The notes under the pieces: model-generated
Told to the model about the DNA's origin: nothing
Databases searched by the model: none
Seen by the model: the letters and a program-made list of their open reading frames with translations, nothing else
In this document: piece by piece, positions 26,501-35,600 of the stretch
How positions within the stretch are numbered: the first letter of the stretch is position 1
Layout of the letters: each line of letters begins with the position of its first letter
Made by a program: the position numbers and the translations under genes
Origin: an uncultured Kordia sp.
GTDB lineage: Bacteria > Bacteroidota > Bacteroidia > Flavobacteriales > Flavobacteriaceae
Assembly (NCBI RefSeq): GCF_947489565.1
Contig: NZ_CANLEA010000018.1
Span: 1 to 64,000 of the forward strand
Direction: 5' to 3'
Length of the DNA stretch: 64,000 nt

Positions 26501-29500
26501 GGCAATGAACTTTGATTTAATTATCAATGAAAATCCTATAGCCAATATGCCAGCAACCTTAAATGTTTGTGATGAAACGCCTTTTGATGGATTCACTGCT
26601 GTAGATTTAAACGCTCAGTCTGCTGCTATCTCAGGAACTCAAACTGACATATCTGTTCAATACTATATCAGTCAAACTGATGCAGATACCAATACAAATC
26701 CGCTTGCTGTTCCATTTACAAATACTAGCAATCCGCAAACCATATATGTTCGTGTTGAACACGGAATTACAGGTTGTTTTAGTACTACAAGCTTTGATAT
26801 AATTGTGAGTGAAGCACCAGTTGCCAATGCTCCTACACCATTAGAATACTGTGATACAGACAATGATGGCATCGGAATCTTTGATTTGACCAATGCTGAG
26901 AGTGAAATCACGGGAGGTGTATTGCCAGGTCAGGTAACAGTAACCTATCACGAAACACCAGAAGATGCAGATAATGATGTGAATGAAATCCCGAATGAAA
27001 CGGCTTACGGAAACATCAATCCATACAATCAAACCATTTATGTACGTGTTGAAAATGTCTTAACAGGCTGTTTTAATGTAGTTTCTTTAGATTTAATCGT
27101 TCATGATTCACCAGAGATTGCTGCTTTAGATGCGACAAGTTTAGCAGAATGTGATGATGTAACTGCTGATCAGATTGCACAATTTGATTTAACAGAAGCA
27201 GAGATGGATATTCTAAACGGAGAAGATCCAACCACACATACGGTTCGTTACTATAATACACAAGCAAACGCTGTGGTAGGAACGACGGTTGGAGAAATCA
27301 ACAATCCAAATGCTTATAGCAACATTCCACCAAGTCCACAAGTGATTTGGGTGAGAGTAGAAGATCAAGTAACAGGATGTTTTAGTATTACCAACTTAAC
27401 ACTGATTGTGAATGAACTTCCAGTGCTAATACAATTACCAGGCTTAGAACTGTGTGATGCGATTACTTTAGATGATCAAATCGAAGTATTTGATTTAACA
27501 TCATTAGCAGAAGACTTGGTCAACAATGTACCAGGCATTAGCTTGTTATATTATGCAAATGCTACAGATTTAGCCAATGGAAATGAAATAACAAACCCAT
27601 CAATGTATCCAAATGCGGTTGTGGCAGTACAAACGATTTTTGTATTGGCTACTAATGATACTACAGGTTGTCAAAACACTATCACTTTTGACATTCGTGT
27701 AAATCCACTACCGAGTCCAACCTTAGATCCAAATGGACTGCTTTTAGCAGATACCTGTGATGATGACAATGATGGTTTTGTGGCTACAGACTTAGATGCA
27801 CTAGTCACAGCTATTGTAAATATGGAACCAGATGTAGTCTATAGTTTCCATGAGACAGAAGCAGAAGCGATTGCTAACTTAAATGCACTTGCTAGTCCAT
27901 ATACAAACATTGTGATGGATAGTCAGACATTATATGTGTTAGCAACCAATACGGTTACAGGCTGTTTTACAGTGACGCCATTACAGATCAATGTGATTGC
28001 AATTCCAGAAGTTCCAATCAACATCACTGATTTAGAAGTATGTGATGAAGATCCATCCGATGGTTTTGCGATGTTTGATTTAACGCAGACTCAAATGGAG
28101 ATCTATGGCACACAAACACCAGGAAACTTAACACTAACCTATCATGAGAGTGAACAAGATGCAATCGATGATGTATCTCCAATAGTAAATCTAACGGATT
28201 ACATCAACATTATAATAAACCAACAAACAATCTGGGTACGTTTAGAAGACAATGCTACAGAATGTTATGCCATTGGAAGCTTTGATATCATAGTTGTTGA
28301 TGCCCCAAAACTAGTGCAGCCAACGCCATTTTCTTTATGTGATGATTTAGAGAGCGGAAGTGAAAGTGATGAAATTAGCAGCTTCGATCTTACAGACAGA
28401 TATTTGGAAATAGTTGATGGAGATAATGGACTTACTTTAACGTATTACGCATCTGAGGCAGACTTAAACGCAGATACTCCAATAGCTGATCCAACAGCCT
28501 ATCAAAACATTAGCAATCCACAGGTGTTATACATCAGAGCAGCCAATGCCGCAGGATGTACTACCGATATTACCATGACATTGAGAGTACTTCCAATTCC
28601 AACACCAAACACAATGCCTACAATCTTAGAGGCTTGTGATGATGATACGGACGGAGATGCAACCAATGGAATCTTAATCTTTGATCTGACACAATCAGAA
28701 GCAGAGATTGTAAATAATGAGAGTAATGTAACGGTAAGTTACCATACAACACAAGAAGATGCAGACGCAGATACCAATCCAATTGCAGATCCAACGATGC
28801 ATGCCGTAGATATGGCAACAGCAGATGTGAACGGACAGGTGATTATCTATGTACGAGTAGAGAGTGATATTCAGATTGATAGCAATATGTTACCATGTTA
28901 CAAGGTAGTAGAATTACCAGTAATTGTACATCCATTGCCAGAACTTACAGCAACGGCATTTACTTATGTATTCTGTGAGTATGACAATGACAATGTAGGA
29001 CAATTTGAATGGGATGTAGTGACAGCTTCATTAGACTTACTAACTGCTCCACAGATGGTGGCTGACTTTACAGTGACCTATCACTTAACAGTGGCAGAGG
29101 CATTAGCAGGAACAGGAGCCTTAGTAAACGGCTTTGAGAATATGAGTGATCCACAGACAATTTTTATCAGAGTGGAGAACACTGCAACAGGATGTGTAAA
29201 CACCAATAACATTGCTAGTTTAGAACTCAGTGTAGAACCAATCCCAACGGCAACAGCACCAGACACGTATCAACTATGTGCGGTAGATGAGGCAGATCAA
29301 GATACCGCAGTGTTTGATCTAACGACGTTAGATGCAGATATCATTAATGGACAATTGAACATGGCGGTTTCTTACTATGAAACAGCTACAGATGCAGATG
29401 CTGATATCAATGCGATTGCTAATGCAACGAGTTATACCAACACATCGAATCCACAGACCTTGTATGCAAGGGTAAGACAAACCATTACAGGCTGTCTATC

Positions 29501-30278
29501 TGATCCAGTACTAGTGAACTTACAGGTGAATCCATTACCAGTCTTCACATTACCAGCAGATGATATCTTATGTGTGGATGCAGCTACTGGAACCACCCAA
29601 GATGGACCATTCATCGGAGAAGACCAAGGAGCAGGCTTTACTTATCTATGGAATACTCCAAATGGAATCTTTAACACCGCTACAGTACAAGTAACTACGG
29701 CAGGAACCTATAGTTTAGTGATTACTGATGGAAACTTCCCAACGAACTGTAGTTACAGTGATAGTGTGACGTATGAAGCATCCTCAGCACCAGCTAGCTT
29801 AGATGTACAGATTACCACACCAGCCTTTGCAGATACACACAATGTAATAGCAACAGCAACAGGAGGATCAGGCGTGTATGAATACCAATTAGATGATGGA
29901 GAATGGCAAGATACAGGAGAGTTCTTAGACTTACAACCAGGAGAACACACCGTAACAGTTAGAGACACCAATGGCTGTGGAGAACTGGTAAGAACCTTTG
30001 AACTGATTGATTATATGAAATTCTTCACTCCAAATGGAGATGAGTACCATCCAACATGGAATATCATAGGACTTAGAAATCAACCTAGTGCGAAGATTTA
30101 CATCTTTGACAGATATGGAAAACTATTAAAACAGATCAGTCCAGCAGGAATCGGTTGGGATGGAACCTTCAATGGTTCACCAATGCCATCACAGGATTAC
30201 TGGTTTAGAGTGGAATATGTAGATCCTTTTGATGGTTCGCCAAAAGAATTTATCAATCACTTTACTTTAAAGAGATAA
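23565..30278 (+). CDS. Giant T9SS type B surface protein, 15 Cys-Asp repeats
   Basis: A 2237-residue secreted protein. MKKILLFILITLPTFLLAQ is a signal peptide. Residues ~20-430 form a beta-propeller-like head (ANWYFGQNAGLQF, SDTDGNLLFYSDGITVW, FSPEGTKLYATVG). An Ig-like segment follows (~430-500), then about 15 repeats of ~95 residues between ~500 and ~1990, each built as CDDxxDG...FDLT...ILxGQ...VTYHxSQxDAD...NPQTIYVRVEN...TGCF. After an Ig-like and a short sandwich domain, the C-terminus (FFTPNGDEYHPTWNI, then FDRYGKLLKQIS, GWDG, HFTLKR) is the gliding-motility-associated type B sorting domain of type IX secretion. Probably a cell-surface adhesin. A terminator follows. Confidence 0.92.
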   Translation: MKKILLFILITLPTFLLAQGEAANWYFGQNAGLQFDPDTGAVAAVTDGSLNTLEGCASISDTDGNLLFYSDGITVWNRNHLIMTNGTGLNGDSSSTSSAIIVPKPQDPNIYYIFTVDEPHHDETEATNHGLNYTVVDMTDGIGFVDNAQKNIPLVTYDVNDAQERKYKCSEKISAVKSSDCESFWVLTHFIDDFYAFKVDNSGVDTTPVISSTPTEIPVSGYRRNALGYLKASPQGDKLAASHLGLTNVEGGNGPGKVMLYDFNNTTGIVSNELELYDGDSPYGVEFSPEGTKLYATVGLGNSGTGNSLLLQYDLLAADIPGSQFTINNSSTFSAGAIQVGIDGRIYRALLDFSNAANTGRFLAVIENPEANGAAVVYNENGVLLDITNTNTNLSRIGLPPFIQSLFATPVDIIRNGVSMTELSLCTTQSYTLMADDIAGATYTWTLNGNPLAETTFQLDLTNVTLADAGLYEVQIEQNNGECPLMGEANVAIFTLPTANPIEDQFICDDNNDGLSTLDLDSFTATVLNGQDTMLFTVTYHASQDDADMNMNPLASSYTNATAYGLDTIFVRIENNDNTTCFDTTSFDFDVFDQPTANAVMNYELCDDTADGDDTNGLATFDLSTLDTEVLAGQDNMQFNISYYANQTDANDAMNVLSTTYINTTAGGNAIVARIENVDNPNCFDTVTFNVVVHPLPVIMQPVALLQCDDDTDGLSDFNLTEANTLLSADAANETFTYYTSLTNAQNATSPIINDTAYNSSNGGQVFVRIETVNGCFRTGEVNLIVGTTQIPDTFQLTYEVCDDDTVDGDNTNGVATFDFSDADAQINALFTATGQTLTITYYENFADALAEQNAIADISNHRNDASPNVQNIVVRVDSDANNACLGLGEHITLTVNPLPDLNPVTDYVVCSDIANQFTFDLTIKDPEVINGQTNIDVTYHESQADADTNTGAIVSPFTTFPRTIYVRSTNTITGCVNTAMNFDLIINENPIANMPATLNVCDETPFDGFTAVDLNAQSAAISGTQTDISVQYYISQTDADTNTNPLAVPFTNTSNPQTIYVRVEHGITGCFSTTSFDIIVSEAPVANAPTPLEYCDTDNDGIGIFDLTNAESEITGGVLPGQVTVTYHETPEDADNDVNEIPNETAYGNINPYNQTIYVRVENVLTGCFNVVSLDLIVHDSPEIAALDATSLAECDDVTADQIAQFDLTEAEMDILNGEDPTTHTVRYYNTQANAVVGTTVGEINNPNAYSNIPPSPQVIWVRVEDQVTGCFSITNLTLIVNELPVLIQLPGLELCDAITLDDQIEVFDLTSLAEDLVNNVPGISLLYYANATDLANGNEITNPSMYPNAVVAVQTIFVLATNDTTGCQNTITFDIRVNPLPSPTLDPNGLLLADTCDDDNDGFVATDLDALVTAIVNMEPDVVYSFHETEAEAIANLNALASPYTNIVMDSQTLYVLATNTVTGCFTVTPLQINVIAIPEVPINITDLEVCDEDPSDGFAMFDLTQTQMEIYGTQTPGNLTLTYHESEQDAIDDVSPIVNLTDYINIIINQQTIWVRLEDNATECYAIGSFDIIVVDAPKLVQPTPFSLCDDLESGSESDEISSFDLTDRYLEIVDGDNGLTLTYYASEADLNADTPIADPTAYQNISNPQVLYIRAANAAGCTTDITMTLRVLPIPTPNTMPTILEACDDDTDGDATNGILIFDLTQSEAEIVNNESNVTVSYHTTQEDADADTNPIADPTMHAVDMATADVNGQVIIYVRVESDIQIDSNMLPCYKVVELPVIVHPLPELTATAFTYVFCEYDNDNVGQFEWDVVTASLDLLTAPQMVADFTVTYHLTVAEALAGTGALVNGFENMSDPQTIFIRVENTATGCVNTNNIASLELSVEPIPTATAPDTYQLCAVDEADQDTAVFDLTTLDADIINGQLNMAVSYYETATDADADINAIANATSYTNTSNPQTLYARVRQTITGCLSDPVLVNLQVNPLPVFTLPADDILCVDAATGTTQDGPFIGEDQGAGFTYLWNTPNGIFNTATVQVTTAGTYSLVITDGNFPTNCSYSDSVTYEASSAPASLDVQITTPAFADTHNVIATATGGSGVYEYQLDDGEWQDTGEFLDLQPGEHTVTVRDTNGCGELVRTFELIDYMKFFTPNGDEYHPTWNIIGLRNQPSAKIYIFDRYGKLLKQISPAGIGWDGTFNGSPMPSQDYWFRVEYVDPFDGSPKEFINHFTLKR

Positions 30279-30309
30279 TTCACATCAAACAAATAGAAAA
30301 GAAATACAC

Positions 30310-30343
30310 AAAAAACTGGAGAAAATTAGCTTCGGTTTTTTTT
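30310..30343 (+). terminator. Terminator after the 2237-residue protein gene
   Basis: aaaaaactggag (30310-30321) pairs with cttcggtttttt (30330-30341) through ten Watson-Crick and two G-U pairs around an 8-nt loop, and a T-tract follows. Confidence 0.7.
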
Positions 30344-30387
30344 ATGAGGTAAGAATTTGTTACTTTCAAGCATAAATCAAAAAATGT

Positions 30388-32484
30388 GTGAAAAAGCAAA
30401 CTTACATAAGTATTCTTCTGTTTCTAAGTTGTTTTTTTTGCACATTCAATTCAACCGCCCAAGAAATTTCTTTGTTTCAACAATTTAACGGTCGTTTTGA
30501 TTATACTGCACTTGGAAACACACTCAATACTGTTGAAAATGGTGCAAATGGAATTTGTGTCATCAATACCAGTTCTAGCGCAAGCTTAACACTCAATTCA
30601 GATCAAACGATGGTCGCTGCTTATTTGTATTGGGCAGGATCAGATGATGGTGATTTTGATATAGAATTGAACGGAATTCCAGTAACAGCACAACGTACGT
30701 TTAGCGATGCTTTAGATGCGAATCGTACTTTTTTTGCCGCTTTTGCAGATGTAACTTCCATTGTACAAACAGAAGGAAATGGTTTGTATACTGTCAGTGA
30801 ATTCGATTTATCTTCTGTAATTGGTCCTTATTGTCCCAGCGGAACCAATTTTGGAGGTTGGGCAATCACCGTTATTTATGAAAACCCTTCGCTTCCGCTG
30901 AATCAACTCAATGTGTATGATGGTTTGGAAAGTGTTCCTGAAGAATTGGAAATTACACTCACCAATCTCAACGTTTTTGACAATATGGGCGCAAAAATAG
31001 GGTTTATTGCGTGGGAAGGCGATCAAGCTTTAAGCGTGAATGAATCGCTACGTGTAAATGGTACTATCATTTCAAATTTCCCTTTAAACCCTCCAGATAA
31101 TGCTTTTAATGGAACCAATAGTTTTACAGGAGCAAACGATTTATACAATATGGATATTGACGTTTATAATATTCAAAATAACATCAATATTGGAGATACC
31201 GAAGCAACGATTTCACTGACTTCTGGACAAGATTTCGTAATGATTAATAATATTATTACAGTGTTGAATAGTCAACTTCCAGATGCAACAGTTACGATTG
31301 ATCAGATTGATTCTGAATGTGATTCACGCGATTTAGAAATTACATATACCATCTCAAATACAAATAGTACAGCGGCTTTACCTCAAAATACACCGATTGC
31401 ATTATATGCAGATGGAATTTTAATTGCCACTGATGCAACGCAAGTAGCACTTCCCATTGGCGGAAGTACACAGCAAACAATTACAGTGAGTATTCCTACC
31501 ACAATTCCAGACACATTCGATTTTTTAATTGTCGTTGATGATGACGGAACTGGCACAGGAACAGTCGATGAAATTAATGAAGATAACAATAGTGCTTCAC
31601 AAATTTTCACCTTACCTACTTCGCCCGAGATTCCAACATTACCCGCTTTGGAAATTTGCGATAATGTTGAAAGTATTATGTTTGATTTGACGGTTCAAGA
31701 AAGTTTTTTCAGTGATCCTTTACTTACTTTCGAATATTTTGAAACACTGCAAGATGCTTCAAACAATACAGATATCATTATAAATCCTGATGCATACAGT
31801 ACTAGTAATTATCCCGCAGAAATCTTTATAAAAGTTACCAATAGCAATACATTATGTACTTCCATAGGAAATTTTGAATTGCTCCTTTTGGAAAGTCCCG
31901 AAATAACACAACCCGAAGATTTGGAAGCTTGCAAGTTGAACGAAACCGAATCTGTAACTTTTGACTTAACAGTGAATGAAACTACGATAAATCCTGCTTC
32001 AAACATTATTTTCACCTATTACGAAACTGCAAATTCAGACGGAACATTTCAAGATGAAATTACAACACCAACTGCATATGATAATGTTTCCAATCCGCAA
32101 ACAATTTATGTAACTGTCGAGAATATTTTTGGCTGTATGGAAACTACTAATTTTGACTTGATTGTGGATGATTGCGAAATTTACATTCCAAACGGTTTTT
32201 CTCCAAATGGTGATGGCAAAAATGATGTTTTCAATATCTTAAATTTAGAAGCACATCCAAATCATACCATAAACATCTATAATCGATATGGCACGCTCAT
32301 CTTTGTTGGAAATAGAAATACGTCCAATTGGGATGGATATGCTAACAGAGGCACTCCAAAAAATAAAAAACTTCCTACAGGAACTTATTTTTATGTGTTG
32401 TATTTAAATGATGAAAATACCTTGGCAAGTCCTTTATTATTAGAACAAACTTATACAGGCTGGGTATATTTACAGAATAATTAA
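30388..32484 (+). CDS. T9SS type B surface protein with CARDB-like domain
   Basis: A 698-residue secreted protein starting at a GTG (30388); the ATG four bases earlier is in another frame. Signal peptide: KKQTYISILLFLSCFFCTF then STAQE. Residues ~30-285 are a strand-rich head (VAAYLYWAGSDDGDFDIELNG). A CARDB-type domain lies near 290-405 (DATVTIDQIDSECDSRDLEI), then two copies of the ~90-residue Cys-Asp repeat (LEICDNVES...FDLT; LEACKLNET...FDLT). The C-terminus (YIPNGFSPNGDGKNDVFNI, INIYNRYGTLIF, NWDG, YFYVLYL) is the classic type B sorting domain. It sits between two giants that share the repeat, so they may act at the surface together. Confidence 0.9.
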   Translation: MKKQTYISILLFLSCFFCTFNSTAQEISLFQQFNGRFDYTALGNTLNTVENGANGICVINTSSSASLTLNSDQTMVAAYLYWAGSDDGDFDIELNGIPVTAQRTFSDALDANRTFFAAFADVTSIVQTEGNGLYTVSEFDLSSVIGPYCPSGTNFGGWAITVIYENPSLPLNQLNVYDGLESVPEELEITLTNLNVFDNMGAKIGFIAWEGDQALSVNESLRVNGTIISNFPLNPPDNAFNGTNSFTGANDLYNMDIDVYNIQNNINIGDTEATISLTSGQDFVMINNIITVLNSQLPDATVTIDQIDSECDSRDLEITYTISNTNSTAALPQNTPIALYADGILIATDATQVALPIGGSTQQTITVSIPTTIPDTFDFLIVVDDDGTGTGTVDEINEDNNSASQIFTLPTSPEIPTLPALEICDNVESIMFDLTVQESFFSDPLLTFEYFETLQDASNNTDIIINPDAYSTSNYPAEIFIKVTNSNTLCTSIGNFELLLLESPEITQPEDLEACKLNETESVTFDLTVNETTINPASNIIFTYYETANSDGTFQDEITTPTAYDNVSNPQTIYVTVENIFGCMETTNFDLIVDDCEIYIPNGFSPNGDGKNDVFNILNLEAHPNHTINIYNRYGTLIFVGNRNTSNWDGYANRGTPKNKKLPTGTYFYVLYLNDENTLASPLLLEQTYTGWVYLQNN

Positions 32485-32572
32485 GTTTTCTTTATAAGAA
32501 TGTCCCTGATTTTCTGTATTTTAGTATAGATGAATAGCAAACTCTAAAATAAGTCTTGTGTACTAAAAATAG

Positions 32573-32604
32573 TTTCAAAGGCACTAAAATTATGTATATA
32601 TTTG
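32573..32604 (+). promoter_or_regulatory. Promoter of the 1610-residue surface protein gene
   Basis: TATATTTG (32597-32604) matches the -7 box, with TTTC (32573-32576) 20 bp upstream as a near-match to the -33 TTTG. The start codon is 89 bp downstream, leaving a leader of about 80 nt. Confidence 0.5.
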
Positions 32605-32693
32605 TCCATAATTTTCAATAACCTAGAAGCCTAACGATAAAGTCAGCCCAACTTGTATTGTTTTAGTCACAAATATGACTTAACCCCATACCT

Positions 32694-35600
32694 ATGAAGA
32701 AAGTATTCCTTACGCTTTTTACTATTTGCGCCTACCAAATAGTTTCCGCGCAACAAGTAACTACCAACGAATCATTTACACTACAACAACTTGTAGAACA
32801 GTTAGTACAAGGATGTGTAGAAATTTCAAACGTCACCTCCACTATTAATGGAAATGTAGATGGTTTTGCGAGCTATGCTGCGTTCAATCAAGCTGGTTCT
32901 AATTTTCCTTTTGCAAATGGTTTGGTATTGACTTCTGGTCGTGCTTCCGATGCTGGAACAAATGTAATTACAGCACCACTGAATAGCGGAACAACCAATT
33001 GGGGAACAGATCCTGATCTTGAAGCAGTTTTAGGTGTAAATAATACCGTAAACGCAACTTCCATCGAGTTTGATTTTATTGCGGTTACCAATCAGGTGAG
33101 TTTTAATTATTTATTAGCTTCTGAAGAATATGCGGAAGATTTCCCATGTCGATTTTCAGATAGCTTTGCTTTTTTAATAAGACCAACTGCTAGTGCAGGT
33201 CCATATACAAATATTGCCGTGGTACCAGGAACAAACATTCCCGTAAGTACCAGTGTAATTCACGATGAAATTGTTGGTTTCTGTCCAGCTGAAAATGAAG
33301 AATTTTTTGAAGGATATAATTTAGGTGATACCAATTACAATGGACGTACTACCGTATTAACTGCTACTGCAAATTTAATTCCGAACGAACAATATCATAT
33401 CAAATTAGTATTGGCTGATGGAACGGATCAAAATGCAGATTCTGCAATCTTTATCCAAGGAAATAGTTTTAATGCTACGGTTGATTTAGGTCCAGATATT
33501 ACTACTTGTGCAAACTCGTTCCTGTTAGATGGAGATATCGGAAATCCTTTAGCTACCTATCAATGGTTTAGAAATGGAGTTCCAATTCCGGGAAGTACAA
33601 ATACTACACATGATGCTGTATTAACAGGAACATATCGTGTAGAAATTACAATTCCTGTTGGAACCGAGAGTTGTACCATTGAAGATACTGTTATTGTTAC
33701 TTTAAATGCAGCACAAACTGTAGGACCAATTACCGATTATGAATTGTGTGATGATACAGGCGCCGTAGGTGTTGAAAGTTTTGACTTAACCGTCAAAGAA
33801 CCAGAAATCTTAGCTACAGTTCCGCCAGCAAATTATACCATTACTTATTATCCAACTCAAAATGATGCGGACAACGAAACAAATGAACTTCCAACAACGA
33901 TTACAAATACCACTTCGCCTCAAGAAGTTTTTGTACGTGTTTTGGATATCGATAATGGTTGCTTGGCGTTTACAAGTTTTAATTTAATCGTAAATGAATT
34001 ACCAGAAATCACCAATCCAACACCAATTGATGTTTGCGATGACAATGATGACGGAATTACGCAAATAGATTTAACCGTTCGCAATGATGAAATCACAGGA
34101 ATGAACCCTGTTCTTGGCGTAAGCTACCACTTCTCACAAAGTGACGCTGATAACAATGTAAATCCAATTGTAAATAATTATACGAATACATCACCCAATG
34201 AAATTATTTTTGTGCGTGTTGTAAATACAGAAACTGGTTGTGTTAGCACAACAACTTTAGCTATAAATGTAGGAACATCTCCTGTATTGACAGTACCAGA
34301 CAGAAACTTATTAGATGCATGTGATCCTGAACACGATGGATTTGCTACTTTTGATTTAACAGATATTCTAGACGAGATTACAACTGGACTTACTGGTATA
34401 ACCACTACAGTTCATACGACTCCAGAAGATGCTGAAACTGGCGCTAATCCTATCACAGACATCACCGCTTTTCAAAATACAAATCCGGACGAACAAACCT
34501 TATTCATCCGTGTTGTAGATGATAATTCTGGTTGTTTCACCATCACACAATTCAATGTGCATTCTAATGCACTTTTAACAGCTACGACCATCGCAAGCAT
34601 AAACCGTTGTGATGATCCGAGTAATGATGGCATATTTGAATTTGACTTAGGACAAATTACCACAAACATGCAGAACAACTTATCGTTTGTCGCTGTTGAT
34701 TATTATTTAACAGCAGATGATCGCGATAATGATGTAAATGAAATAGACACTAGTGTTCCTTTTTCCAATACGTCAAATCCGCAGGAATTATTCATACGAT
34801 TAAGAGATACGGATACTGGTTGTGAAGATGTATCTTCTATTCAGTTGAACGTAAATCCGTATGTGTCTGCTCCAATTGTTGGTACACTCACAGCTTGTGA
34901 CACCAATTCAAATGCTATTGCAGTTGTAGATTTACAAATGTTTAATGCAGATATTTTAGCGGGCAATACAGACTTTGAAGTTATTTACTTTTTAACATTC
35001 GCTGATGCTGCTGCGTTTGCAAATTCAATCACAGCTCCCATTATAAACACATCCAATCCGCAAGAAATATTTTTCCGTTATAGAAATACAAATACATCTT
35101 GTTCTGATGTTGGTTCCTTCATGTTAGAAGTGTTACCAGCTCCAGAAGTAAATGATCCTGCTACAATATTAATGTGTGATGATGACAATGACGGAATTGC
35201 AGATGTAGACTTAACACTTAGTCTTCCAGAAATTATTGCCGATCTGACAAACATCAATATTTCGTACCATACTTCTGGAAGTGGTGTTGCCAATAACACA
35301 GATATTATTACAGATCCGACAGCATTCAACACAGCTAGCACTTCAGCTTTTGTACGTGTAGAAAACGCTACAACAGGTTGTTTTGCTTCAGTTGAATTGC
35401 CAATTATCGTCAATATAGTTCCCGCAGTTGTTGCCACAGATATTTATCAATTGTGTGAAACAGATACCGATCAAACGGAAAACTTTATCATGGAAACTAG
35501 AGATGCCGAAATCTTAAACGGTCAAACGGATATGACAGTACTCTACTATCCTACAGCACAAGATGCATTGGACAAAACCAATGAAATTGACAAAACCATG

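Noticed and set aside
30384-30386. ATG start for the 698-residue surface protein
   Set aside because: This ATG is out of frame; the GTG at 30388 opens the frame with a proper signal peptide.
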